This document shows positions 44,089-52,041 of a DNA stretch of 64,000 bases, piece after piece. The notes below the pieces were generated by a model, which worked only from the letters and a program-made list of their open reading frames with translations, made no database searches and was not told the DNA's origin. How positions within the stretch are numbered: position 1 is the stretch's first letter; the number at the start of each line of letters is the position of its first letter. The translations under genes and the position numbers were made by a program. The DNA is from Oribacterium sp. KHPX15. Lineage in GTDB: Bacteria; Bacillota; Clostridia; Lachnospirales; Lachnospiraceae. The stretch spans positions 1 to 64,000 of the forward strand of contig NZ_FNRG01000003.1 of the NCBI RefSeq assembly GCF_900107835.1. Direction: 5' to 3'.

Positions 44089-44200
44089 GTAAAGACAAAT
44101 AAAAAAGGATGACCCCGGTAACGGTAGGCAATCCTTAAAAACTAACTACAAGAGTAGCCGTCCAAGAGTATTGCGAGTACCGGGGCGGCTATTCTCTTGT
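44089..44200 (+). ncRNA. Candidate antisense antitoxin RNA 1
   Basis: Transcription from the promoter at 44054 would give a roughly 110-nt RNA ending in a long hairpin (about 44148-44200) that overlaps the 3' end of the minus-strand small toxin gene. Its 5' part contains ACGGTAGGC, also present in the 5' leader of the toxin transcript, so a short inverted repeat flanks the toxin. This is the layout of TxpA/RatA-type type I systems. No direct proof of transcription is available. Confidence 0.6.
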
Positions 44201-44290
44201 GCTTTTGCTATTGCGTCCGATGGCGTATCCGAGACCGAACGCTGACAGCGCAAGGCTGATAACTGCGATTAATCCTTCTATCGTCAACAT
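44189..44290 (-). CDS. Holin-like type I toxin, 33 residues
   Basis: The minus strand reads MLTIEGLIAVISLALSAFGL then GYAIGRNSKSTRE: one membrane helix and a basic polar tail, the plan of Firmicute holin-like (Hol_Tox/TxpA-like) toxins. ATG 44290 is chosen because AGGAGG lies nine bases upstream; ATG 44296 is too close. The leader is about 150 bases long and structured. A candidate promoter (TTTACA-N18-TAAACT, 44451-44480, minus) lies upstream. It faces the antisense RNA above. Confidence 0.65.
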   Translation of the reverse strand: MLTIEGLIAVISLALSAFGLGYAIGRNSKSTRE

Positions 44291-44525
44291 CTGCATTTAC
44301 CTCCTTTCCGGTGAAGACTAAGAGCATATGCTCCGGTACAACAGTTCCGGTTCGGAGGGCATATCACAATCTGAATATTCGACCTCCGAACATATCGGAA
44401 GGCCTACCGTCCATCACACTTTCGTGCTATAGGTGACATCCTGGATGCGTAGTTTATCATAGAAGATAATTGGATGTAAAGGAATAATTAAAGACATCAG
44501 AATCTGTGTAAATGTATTAAATCTG

Positions 44526-44566
44526 AAGCTCCAGTTAACCGCAATATGGTTTACCGGAGCTTTTTT
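44526..44566 (+). terminator. Intrinsic terminator
   Basis: AAGCTCC (44526-44532) pairs with GGAGCTT (44556-44562), with an inner GTTAACC/GGTTTAC stem, followed by a T-run. Confidence 0.7.
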
Positions 44567-44615
44567 GCATTTCATCCCCATAAGATGGTTATTTATCATA
44601 TTTTTATACAATTTC

Positions 44616-44641
44616 AAGAGACCATCAACTATAATATCATC
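44616..44641 (+). promoter_or_regulatory. Promoter box B, copy 2
   Basis: AAGAGACCATCAAC-TATAAT-ATCATCAT, nearly identical to 39361-39380, lies about 65 bases before the start at 44705. Confidence 0.55.
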
Positions 44642-44704
44642 ATTGAATTGAACATCTTCCGTGTGTTCATATTGTAAAAAGCTACATTCAAGGAGTAAGC
44701 AAAG

Positions 44705-47248
44705 ATGTTTTGTATTAAATGTGGAAAGAAAATAGAAGATTCCCAGCAGTTTTGCATTTATTGCGGAGCAAAACAGCCCGGTTCATTTGATGTTCAGAAG
44801 ACCGAAGAAGAAAAGAAGATAAATCATGAGACTGGAGAGCAGGGGTCAGAATTTTTTCATAAACCGGAATCTTTCCAGGGATCAGAATCTTCTCAAGGTT
44901 CACAATCATCCCTTGGATCGGAATCTTCTCAAGGTTCACAATCATACCGGGAATCAGAATCCTCTCAGGTACAGCAATCATCCCTTGGATCAGAATCCTC
45001 CCAAGTACAGCAATCATCCCAGGGATCGGAATCCTTCCAGGTTCCAGGAGCTTCTCAAGAATCAGATTCTTCTCAGGGTCAGGGATCTCTCCAACAACCG
45101 AATTCTTTCCAACAGTCGGCTCCTTATCAGCAGGCAAACTCATATCAAGAATCTGCTCCCTATCAGCAGTCAAACGCTTATCAACAGCCTGCTCCCTATC
45201 AGCAGTCTGACCCTTACGATCAAACAGAATTCTCATATGATAATCCTGAACCAGCCCAGGCGCAGCTTTTAGATACACCTAACGGCGGTTCTAAAAAGCG
45301 TTCCCGTCTTGGAGCGGTGGTAGCGGTATTGGTTTCTGTTTTAATACTTGTGTTAATACTGGTCGGAGGATTGGTATGGTGGAATCAGCCTGCCAAGAGA
45401 GTAGAACGTTTGATACAGGCCGGACAGAAATATTTGGCTGAGGCAGATTATGACCAGTCGATCCTGAGCTTCCAGAAAGCGATAGAAATTGATCCGAAGA
45501 ATGCAGATTTGTATTCAGATTTGGCGGGAGCTTACATTCAGAAAGCACAAACTGCTTCCGATGACGAAAAAGTCAAGTTATATAAGCTGGCAAGTAATAG
45601 CTATAAGGAAGCATTGTACTATGATGAAGATAATACTCAGTTAGTAGCTGATATATCTGACCTGTACGTGGAGTGGTCGGATTTTTATATTGATCAGCAG
45701 GATTATGATGCTGCAATTGATCTTATAGAAAAAGGTTTAAAAATTGTTGATGAACAGGTACTTGAAGACAGACTGAATGAGCTGACAACAGATAGTTTTG
45801 ACTCATCAGCGCCTGCAGACAGTAAAACCACGGATTCCAAACCAACAACCAACAATCAGAGTACCACAAGGAACCATACGATCACAAATAATCAACCGAA
45901 AAGCCCAGTTTCACTTTTTGTACGTCAGGTGGAGAATACTTCATTCCCACAAATTCATTTTTATGCCAGTGTTCTGAACGGTAATAATGAATCTGTCGAC
46001 AATCTGAAAAGAGAGGATTTCAAGATCCAGGAGCTTCAGGCAGACGGTTCTATTCAGGATGTTCAGATCGATGAAGTGTATCAGGTTATTGATTCCAAGA
46101 CAGCTTACATCGATTTAGTCATTGACAGAAGCAGCAGTATGAGCGACAGCATGATGCGGCAGGCCAAAAATGCCGCAACCGCTCTCATCCAGAATATGAA
46201 AGATGGTAATCAGGTTGAAGTAATTTCATTTGATAGCTACGTTTATCAGGATTATCCCTTCTCTTCGGACCTGAGTTCGGCAATATTCTCCATTGACGCA
46301 ATCCAGCCATATGGTAACACAGCATTGATGGATGCCCTATATACTGCTGTGTACAATACTTATAAGGTCGGGGAAGGAGCAAAGTGTGTTATCGCCTTTA
46401 CCGACGGAGAAGAGAATTCAAGTAACTATACAGTAAATGATGTAGTGAATATATCTCAGAGCACAGGAATCCCGGTATATCTCATTGGAATAGGATCAGG
46501 TGTTGATGAATATTCTCTGAGAGATATTGCTCAAAAATGTTCGGGAGAGTACTATTCTGCCTCTGACGTAAATCTGGAGCAGGAGCTTAGTGACATTTAT
46601 AACAACATATATAAAGATCAGCAGAACAATTACATTTTCAAGTACACGAGTAAGAATGCCTCTGACACCACAGGTGCAAGACAAATCGTTGTAAACATGT
46701 CCGATAATTCAGGATATACAGGTTCCTGCCAGAAGGAATTTGTTCCTGTGGCACAAACCGCAATCGATGCAAATTTTGGATTTGATGTAGATAATATCAT
46801 CCCGGACTCAAGCTACAGAGCATTGACCAATGCAGATCTTGAAGGTCTTTCTCTTGCCAAACTCCGTATCGCAAGAAATGAAATCTTTGCACGCCACGGT
46901 CGTCTGTTTAAGGATAATCTGCTGAATCAATGGTTCTACTCGAAGGGTTGGTATCTGCAGATACAGCCGAAGTATTCTCCGAGTGAATTTGACAGATTGA
47001 GCCCTTATCCTATCAGCACACTTGAGAATAACAACATTGATTTAATAATTGCCAGGGAAGAATATATCATGAATTACGAAAATATATTCCCTAATGCAGG
47101 AAATATTCCATTATCCACCTATGATGTAGCTCTTACAAAGGCAGTTTTGCAGAAGGCACTTACGCAGGTTGCCTCTTACCCACAGACATCCGTCAGGGAC
47201 CAGAACATTGCATTTATCCAGAATGCTATTGCTAATGCTACGATGTGA
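44705..47248 (+). CDS. Zinc-ribbon / TM / TPR / vWA / YARHG surface protein
   Basis: The 847 residues have a zinc ribbon (3-21) and a long Ser/Gln/Glu low-complexity stretch (about 52-180; SSQGSQSSLGSE, then APYQQSN units). Next are a membrane helix (about 202-226) and TPRs (230-350: ADYDQSILSFQKAIEIDPKN). A vWA domain spans about 468-650 with MIDAS DRSSS (474-478) and PYGNTALMDALYTAV. A YARHG domain lies near the end (LAKLRIARNEIFARHGRLF; WFYSKGWY). Same plan as 33086 but with YARHG instead of lectin. Its TPRs resemble those of the MEKKSSPI family. Strong AAGGAG site. Confidence 0.88.
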   Translation: MFCIKCGKKIEDSQQFCIYCGAKQPGSFDVQKTEEEKKINHETGEQGSEFFHKPESFQGSESSQGSQSSLGSESSQGSQSYRESESSQVQQSSLGSESSQVQQSSQGSESFQVPGASQESDSSQGQGSLQQPNSFQQSAPYQQANSYQESAPYQQSNAYQQPAPYQQSDPYDQTEFSYDNPEPAQAQLLDTPNGGSKKRSRLGAVVAVLVSVLILVLILVGGLVWWNQPAKRVERLIQAGQKYLAEADYDQSILSFQKAIEIDPKNADLYSDLAGAYIQKAQTASDDEKVKLYKLASNSYKEALYYDEDNTQLVADISDLYVEWSDFYIDQQDYDAAIDLIEKGLKIVDEQVLEDRLNELTTDSFDSSAPADSKTTDSKPTTNNQSTTRNHTITNNQPKSPVSLFVRQVENTSFPQIHFYASVLNGNNESVDNLKREDFKIQELQADGSIQDVQIDEVYQVIDSKTAYIDLVIDRSSSMSDSMMRQAKNAATALIQNMKDGNQVEVISFDSYVYQDYPFSSDLSSAIFSIDAIQPYGNTALMDALYTAVYNTYKVGEGAKCVIAFTDGEENSSNYTVNDVVNISQSTGIPVYLIGIGSGVDEYSLRDIAQKCSGEYYSASDVNLEQELSDIYNNIYKDQQNNYIFKYTSKNASDTTGARQIVVNMSDNSGYTGSCQKEFVPVAQTAIDANFGFDVDNIIPDSSYRALTNADLEGLSLAKLRIARNEIFARHGRLFKDNLLNQWFYSKGWYLQIQPKYSPSEFDRLSPYPISTLENNNIDLIIAREEYIMNYENIFPNAGNIPLSTYDVALTKAVLQKALTQVASYPQTSVRDQNIAFIQNAIANATM

Positions 47249-47267
47249 TGGGTAGAACATAAACATT

Positions 47268-47316
47268 GAGTTACGAAAATCACCGCTTGGTTTAAAGACT
47301 GGGCGGTTATTTTTTA
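47268..47316 (+). terminator. Terminator related to the antisense-RNA hairpins
   Basis: ACCGC (47282-47286) pairs with GCGGT (47303-47307) before TATTTTTT. The stretch GTTACGAAAATCACCGC to the T-run resembles 51678-51726 (antisense RNA 2) and 57382-57420, so it may be a decayed copy of that RNA's 3' end now serving this gene. Confidence 0.55.
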
Positions 47317-47348
47317 ATGTTGTAGCTTCGACAAATTGGTGTGCTTTA

Positions 47349-47430
47349 CAATTCATCAGCAAATATTGCTGTATATCATATTATAATCTTATTCATAGAT
47401 ACAAATGATAATATGTTTATACAAAAGAAA
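47349..47430 (+). repeat. Upstream block C, copy 2
   Basis: AATTCATCAGCAAATATTGC, then GATACAAATGATAATATG and TTTATACAAAAGAAA lie just before the MEKKSSPI gene at 47458. Compare 54699-54781, which shares the TAGATACAAATGAT variant. Confidence 0.5.
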
Positions 47431-47457
47431 AAGTCTGAAATTACAAGAGAGGTACGA

Positions 47458-48615
47458 ATGGAAAAGAAATCAAGTCCAATTATAATCATATCTGTTTTGA
47501 CAGGAATCCTTCTGGCAGCACTTGTCGGCATGCTGGTATATTTCAATCTCCCGGCGCAGCGTATCAGGCGAATGCTTAAGACGGCAAACAAGTTCCTCGC
47601 TGAAGAGAACTATGAAGAAGCGATACTGACCTTGCAGAAGATGATAGAGATAGATCCAAAGAATGAAAATCTATACGTCATGCTTGCCGGAACATATGAA
47701 AAAACAGGAGACACAGACAAAGAGATACGTCTTTTGCAGGGAGCCCTTGATGTGCTTCCGGAGGCAGAGGACTTGTCGGAAGCATTGGAACAGGCATATA
47801 CGAATGTTACCCTGTCTGAAAGAGAGGGAACATATAAGGATCCTGTTAGTCTGGTACTAGATGCACCTAAGGACAGTAAAATATATTACAGGGTTACCGA
47901 TGCTGGAGTGGATGATACATATTCTGCTGATGATCCGAAAACCGGCAGCAAAGAGAAAGAATATAGTGAACCCATAAGTCTTGAAGAGAATGGAAATTAC
48001 AGCATAGAGTATTATGCGGTAAGCAAAAACGGGTACGAAGGTGAACACAAAACAGCTACCTATGTTATAGAGCTTGATGAGAGTAAGTATCCTTCTGATG
48101 AATCTTGGAAGCAGGCTTATATTGATGTTATAAATGGCGGAGAATATTTTAATACATTTTGGGGTGATTATGATTCCGGTTTTGAAGATCCAGATGACGA
48201 ATCTATTGATCCTGAAGCCAAAGTTTGGAATTATACATATGTAAATGATGATAACATTCCTGAAATAACTCATATTGGCCATTATTCGAATTATTTTTTA
48301 TCGTATTTTGATGGTGAAGTTCAAGGATTTGGAGGTGGAAAAATATGGTTCGAATTTAAACCAGGAACAGAATTTATTATCAGCCACCTACCACGAGAAC
48401 AGGAAGTCTTTAAGATTGGACCTAATGGTCTTGAATCAATTCAAGGCTTCTATACTGCTAATGGTTCTTTGGGAGAATTCTACTACGTTGATGATACAGA
48501 AGTCACAGAGGATCAATATGATTCTGCATTCTCACAATATTATGATCCTGAAATGAAAGAGCCCGAAGGCAAATACTCAACAAAAGAGATCATCGAAATA
48601 ATAAATAATCTGTAA
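47458..48615 (+). CDS. MEKKSSPI-family TPR / FN3-like protein without wall repeats
   Basis: Start chosen at 47458 after AGAGAGGTA by alignment with paralogues. The 385 residues have the shared helix-TPR module (1-110) and the Fn3-associated-type domain (about 115-210, EYSEPISLEENGNYS). They go straight into a C-terminal domain (SWKQAYIDVINGG; YVNDDNIPEITHIG; YSTKEIIEIINNL) without the GW-type repeats. The end is clearly related to that of the copy at 55802. In-frame loss of the repeats fits recombination between KYPS/KYHF segments. Confidence 0.82.
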   Translation: MEKKSSPIIIISVLTGILLAALVGMLVYFNLPAQRIRRMLKTANKFLAEENYEEAILTLQKMIEIDPKNENLYVMLAGTYEKTGDTDKEIRLLQGALDVLPEAEDLSEALEQAYTNVTLSEREGTYKDPVSLVLDAPKDSKIYYRVTDAGVDDTYSADDPKTGSKEKEYSEPISLEENGNYSIEYYAVSKNGYEGEHKTATYVIELDESKYPSDESWKQAYIDVINGGEYFNTFWGDYDSGFEDPDDESIDPEAKVWNYTYVNDDNIPEITHIGHYSNYFLSYFDGEVQGFGGGKIWFEFKPGTEFIISHLPREQEVFKIGPNGLESIQGFYTANGSLGEFYYVDDTEVTEDQYDSAFSQYYDPEMKEPEGKYSTKEIIEIINNL

Positions 48616-48656
48616 TGATGTGTTGTATTACATATATAACTTAAAACGTTTACATT

Positions 48657-49067
48657 AAAAATATAGACATTAAAGACGCCGAAAAACTTGTTGAAGAGTT
48701 GGATCTATCTTCAGAAGATTTCGACATATCATTTACAGATAATGCAGATAAACTAATCGCAATAACAGACATGTGTAACGGAAAATACATTTCCACTGAA
48801 AATGGTCAGGGCTTTGGTTTATATGAAATTGACGGATTATACAATTGAGAAGCAACCATTGATTTTGAAGGGGAAGAAAAAAATTTCTTTAGTATGAAGG
48901 ATGGCAAACTCGTAAATCTTGGTCCAGATCCGGATGAGCCAGGATACTATTTTTGCGCTGTTGATGAAAATGGCGAGCTGTCTTATTCCGGTGAAGAGGA
49001 AATCTTCGAATTTACAGCAGGCATTCCGGGCTACGCGGAGAGTTTTAATGCTTTTTGGGGAGATTAA
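48657..49067 (+). pseudogene. Broken copy of the MORN-like TPR lipoprotein
   Basis: One frame reads KDAEKLVEELDLSSEDF, NGKYISTENGQGFGLYEIDG, then a TGA (48846-48848). It continues in the same frame with DGKLVNLGPDPDEPGYYF and FTAGIPGYAESF to a TAA at 49065-49067. These align with residues about 185-400 of the protein at 41130, with the MORN-like middle missing. No start codon or N-terminus remains. The stretch 48616-49248 otherwise holds only the terminator and box A. Confidence 0.8.
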
Positions 49068-49149
49068 TTGGACTCAATGCCATGCATTAACCAATTAGGC
49101 ATTTTCAATCTGATCGTATCAACTGATTTATTGATGGTTGAAATAATTC

Positions 49150-49187
49150 AAAACGCTAAGAATCTGAATGGTTTTTTAGCGTTTTTT
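49150..49187 (+). terminator. Terminator of the ACGCTAA...TTAGCGT group
   Basis: AAAACGCTAA (49150-49159) pairs with TTAGCGTTTT (49176-49185), followed by T-run. It separates the pseudogene from the next paralogue. Confidence 0.85.
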
Positions 49188-49194
49188 ATTATAT

Positions 49195-49211
49195 GAAGAT
49201 GTATAATATTT
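49195..49211 (+). promoter_or_regulatory. Promoter box A, copy 2
   Basis: GAAGATGTATAATATTTG with TATAAT at 49202-49207, 42 bases before the start at 49249. The leader GGGGTACATACTATAAATAA to the start is nearly the same as at 55762-55801. Confidence 0.65.
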
Positions 49212-49248
49212 GCGGGGTACATACTATAAATAACATTTAGGGGTAATT

Positions 49249-50487
49249 ATGGAAAAGAAATCAAGTCCAATTATAATCATTTGTGTTTTGACAGGGCTCC
49301 TTCTGGTAGCACTTGTCGGCATGCTCATATTCTTCAATCTACCGGCGCAGCGAATCAGGCGAATGCTTAAGACTGCTAACAAACACATAGCAGAAGAAAA
49401 CTATGACGAAGCTATCCTGACTTTGCAAAAGATGATAGAGATAGATCCTAAAAACGAAAATCTATATATAATGCTTGCAGATACATACGAAAAAAACGGC
49501 GACATCGATAAAGAGGTTGAATTCCTTCAGGAAGCCGTGACTTTGATGCCGGAAAAACAAAAGATATCTGAAGTTCTTTTAGACGTATATCCGGAGGTCA
49601 CTCTGTCTAAGAACTCAGGAACATATACCGATCCTGTGACACTATCAATGTCTTCATCGGGAGAAAGTGAGATTTTCTATAAACTTTCCGGAAGTAATAA
49701 TGAAAGTAAATATTCATCCCCTATTGAATTCGGAAAAAACGGAGAATATACCATTGAGTACTATGCATTAAGTGAAAACGGATACGAGGGTGAACACAAA
49801 ACAGCCACTTATACAATAAAACTTGATGAGAGCAAATACCATTTTAACGAGTGGGTAGATGAGTCCAACGGAAGACACTACTATGATGAAAACGGCGTAT
49901 CAGTTACAGGTTGGCTCAAGCTTAAAGGAAAATGGTATTTGTTCGACGGTAATGGTGTAATGCTCACCGGTTTTCGTGAAGACAAAGGAAATACCTATTA
50001 TCTAAGATCTGATGGAATCATGGTCATTGGTTGGCAGGACATAAACGGAAAGAGATATTACTTCGATGAAAGCGGAGCCATGCTCAAGAATCAGTGGATA
50101 GACGACACATTCTATGTAGGTGCAGACGGGGCCATGCTCGTTGATACAGTGACTCCTGATGGGATCACTGTGGATAAGGACGGCAGGAAACGAAGGAAAT
50201 TAACAAATGATCAGGCATGTGATGCATTCGAGAATTATTTAGATAAAGAATGGCCTCAATTAAAAGAGATGACAGAAAGAGGTGTAAACTGGGGTTGGTG
50301 GTTAATGGAAGAGGACAGTGACGAAAATCAGGTTGTGATTTTGTTTAGGTCCTATACAGGTGCATATACATATTATTATATCGACCGTTATACAGGCGAA
50401 ACCTTATATAGATGTGAACAACTTCCGGATGGAACTCCTATTGAAGAACCATTCGAAAAGATGAACATCTGGGATTATGTATACTAA
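49249..50487 (+). CDS. MEKKSSPI-family TPR / FN3-like / wall-repeat protein with short C-terminus
   Basis: The 412 residues comprise the helix-TPR module (1-110), Fn3-associated-type domain (115-195; NESKYSSPIEFGKNGEYT) and about four GW/choline-binding-type repeats (200-305; GWLKLKGKWYLFDGNGVML). The 100-residue tail is not shared with the other copies: ACDAFENYLDKEWPQLKEMT and ILFRSYTGAYTYYYIDRYTG, faintly like PepSY folds. An unusual TTAGGGGTAATT takes the place of a consensus ribosome site, as in the other members. It shares long identical DNA stretches with 55802. Confidence 0.83.
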   Translation: MEKKSSPIIIICVLTGLLLVALVGMLIFFNLPAQRIRRMLKTANKHIAEENYDEAILTLQKMIEIDPKNENLYIMLADTYEKNGDIDKEVEFLQEAVTLMPEKQKISEVLLDVYPEVTLSKNSGTYTDPVTLSMSSSGESEIFYKLSGSNNESKYSSPIEFGKNGEYTIEYYALSENGYEGEHKTATYTIKLDESKYHFNEWVDESNGRHYYDENGVSVTGWLKLKGKWYLFDGNGVMLTGFREDKGNTYYLRSDGIMVIGWQDINGKRYYFDESGAMLKNQWIDDTFYVGADGAMLVDTVTPDGITVDKDGRKRRKLTNDQACDAFENYLDKEWPQLKEMTERGVNWGWWLMEEDSDENQVVILFRSYTGAYTYYYIDRYTGETLYRCEQLPDGTPIEEPFEKMNIWDYVY

Positions 50488-50587
50488 AAGCCAGGGTTTA
50501 TTGTTTTAAAATAATTAGATTTGCATCTGTAGAGTAGAAATAAACGGTTATAAACGTGATTTATTCGCTGATGAATGGTTAAAAGAT

Positions 50588-50672
50588 GTCATTCATCAGC
50601 GAATAATGCTTTTTATCAGAATTCAAACCACTATATAAACACTGATGGTAATATGAGTACATACAAAAGAAA
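50588..50672 (+). repeat. Upstream block C, copy 3 (before WXG100 pair 1)
   Basis: ATTCATCAGCGAATAATGC, TTTTTATCAGA, then GATGGTAATATGAGTACATA and CAAAAGAAAAGC. It is nearly identical to 58919-59003 before WXG100 pair 2, so the duplication includes the control region. Confidence 0.65.
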
Positions 50673-50723
50673 AGCAAAACAAAACACACAAAATAAAAAT
50701 TCAATTCAAGGAGAAAACCAATT

Positions 50724-51023
50724 ATGTCAATGTTCAGAGTAAACACAAGCACACTTAGAAGCCAGGCAGAGCAGTTATCAACCTTAAATGAGACCTTCAA
50801 GACTCAGGTTGCAAACCTTAGTGATAAGGAAAATGCTCTTTCAAACATGTGGGAAGGCGAAGCAAGAACGGCATTCCATAATGCGTTCCAGCAGGACAAA
50901 GAACAGTTTGATGTTTTCTATCAGGGAATAAGGAATTTCATCACAACATTGGAAAACGATGCAGCTGAGTACGACAATGCAGAGGCACAGAACCTCAGCA
51001 CTGCGCAAACCAGAAAAGCCTGA
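50724..51023 (+). CDS. WXG100-family protein, pair 1, first gene
   Basis: The 99-residue helical protein has the WxG turn as WEG (43-45) and a C-terminal YxxxE (Tyr83-Glu87, YDNAE), the composite signal of type VII secretion substrates. No signal peptide. It differs from 59040 at four residues. Secreted small WXG100 proteins form dimers and are exported by EssC-type machines. Strong CAAGGAG site. The second WXG100 gene follows after 201 bases. Confidence 0.92.
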   Translation: MSMFRVNTSTLRSQAEQLSTLNETFKTQVANLSDKENALSNMWEGEARTAFHNAFQQDKEQFDVFYQGIRNFITTLENDAAEYDNAEAQNLSTAQTRKA

Positions 51024-51224
51024 TAGCAGGTACAGAATAAGAGAAACCAGACCAGAAATTAATTACAAATATACAATAAGATAAACAAGGATTAATACTT
51101 AAAACCAATCAGATCTTAATACAGGTACCGGATAATACTTACAGAAAAAATCAAGGGAGGTACAGGTTGGATCTGAACCAGAATTAAACATTAACGAAAT
51201 AATAATTAAACGGAGGAAATAAAA

Positions 51225-51539
51225 ATGGAAGGACAGTTAAAAGTAACACCGGAGGAGCTTCAGAACGCATCATCAGAGTTTTCAAATATAGACAATACAG
51301 TGTTAAACACCACATCGGAAATGATGACACTTGTAAAGAACCTTACATCAGCATGGGAAGGTGAGTCATCACAGTCATACATCAGCAAGTTCAATGAGCT
51401 TGAGGATGATATGCAGAAGATACATGCAAAGATACAGGAGCATTCTCAGGATCTTGCAGAAATGTCAACAGTATATACCAATGCAGAAAAGACAACAACC
51501 GCAGCAAACCAGGCGGTTTCATCAAATCTGATCAACTGA
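51225..51539 (+). CDS. WXG100-family protein, pair 1, second gene
   Basis: The 104-residue helical protein has WEG at 44-46 and YxxxE at Tyr84-Glu88 (YTNAE). It begins MEGQLKVTPEELQNASSEFS and is a likely partner of the first gene. It differs from 59414 at two residues. The gap before it is about 127 bases longer than in pair 2; the extra DNA contains GGGAGG and only a seven-codon frame. ACGGAGG site. Confidence 0.92.
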   Translation: MEGQLKVTPEELQNASSEFSNIDNTVLNTTSEMMTLVKNLTSAWEGESSQSYISKFNELEDDMQKIHAKIQEHSQDLAEMSTVYTNAEKTTTAANQAVSSNLIN

Positions 51540-51598
51540 TTGAAGATTGGGATATTTTAAAACACTACTGTTTCAAAGTATGTTGACAAATCATCGCA

Positions 51599-51627
51599 TT
51601 GACGAAGATAAACAACGATGTTAAGAT
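51599..51627 (+). promoter_or_regulatory. Promoter of candidate antisense RNA 2
   Basis: TTGACG (51599-51604), 17 bases and TAAGAT (51622-51627), closely like 44054-44082. Confidence 0.65.
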
Positions 51628-51633
51628 ATTAAT

Positions 51634-51726
51634 TGAAAAGAAGTGCTACCGGTAGACGGTTAGCCCTTAAACATTTAGTTACAAAAAATAACCGCTAGTT
51701 TGCGAGACTGGGGCGGTTATTTTTTT
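51634..51726 (+). ncRNA. Candidate antisense antitoxin RNA 2
   Basis: A roughly 93-nt RNA would end at the perfect hairpin AATAACCGC (51687-51695) with GCGGTTATT (51713-51721) and a T-run. The hairpin covers the stop codon of the opposing toxin gene. Its 5' part GTGCTACCGGTAGACGGTTA and then GCCC resembles the toxin leader read on the other strand (GTGCTACC ... ACGGTAAGCGGTTAGCCC), so an inverted repeat encloses the toxin gene. Confidence 0.65.
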
Positions 51727-51800
51727 GTTATCTCATAAACAAGACCAATGATTGCAACCATCAGAATTCCAAACTGGAATAAATCAGAATAACTAACCAC
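51717..51800 (-). CDS. Holin-like type I toxin, 27 residues
   Basis: The minus strand opens at GTG 51800 after AAAGGAGG and reads MVSYSDLFQFGILMVAIIGL then VYEITKK. This closely fits the Firmicute holin-like toxin family (YSDLFQF, one helix, Lys end). Promoter TTGACA-N17-TAAAAT (minus, 51885-51913) gives a leader of about 75 bases with a strong GCCCTTCATCCGGAGGGC hairpin near the ribosome site, which could delay translation. Confidence 0.75.
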   Translation of the reverse strand: MVSYSDLFQFGILMVAIIGLVYEITKK

Positions 51801-51884
51801 GGTGCCCTCCTTTCTGGAGGGTCTTACAAAGCCCTCCGGATGAAGGGCTAACCGCTTACCGTTTTGTACTGGTAGCACTCTCAA

Positions 51885-51913
51885 ATTTTAGCAAACATAC
51901 ATTCTGATGTCAA
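51885..51913 (-). promoter_or_regulatory. Promoter of holin-like toxin 2
   Basis: Read on the minus strand: TTGACA (51913-51908), 17 bases, TAAAAT (51890-51885), close to consensus. Confidence 0.7.
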
Positions 51914-51987
51914 TTGATGACCATTCATATATCAAGGGTAAAGCGATTTATGAAATAGGAGATGATTTATCGGTTTTTCTATTTGGG

Positions 51988-52004
51988 GAAGATGTATAAT
52001 ATTT
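51988..52004 (+). promoter_or_regulatory. Promoter box A, copy 3
   Basis: GGAAGATGTATAATATTTT with TATAAT at 51995-52000, 42 bases before the start at 52042. Confidence 0.6.
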
Positions 52005-52041
52005 TAAGGCTATATACTATAGAGAATGTTTAGGGGTAAGA

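Noticed and set aside
44715-45278. 187-residue repetitive minus-strand frame
   Set aside because: It is the antisense of the Ser/Gln repeat region of the vWA-YARHG gene; the repeats cause the open frame.
37323-48848. TGA recoding (selenocysteine or altered code) suggested by in-frame TGA at 37323 and 48846
   Set aside because: Several intact genes here, such as the YggS and DUF4358 genes, end in TGA. The 48846 case lies in a gene already lacking its start and middle.
51024-51224. Possible third small gene between the WXG100 genes of pair 1
   Set aside because: A GGGAGG site is followed by a TTG frame of only seven codons; no coding pattern is seen.
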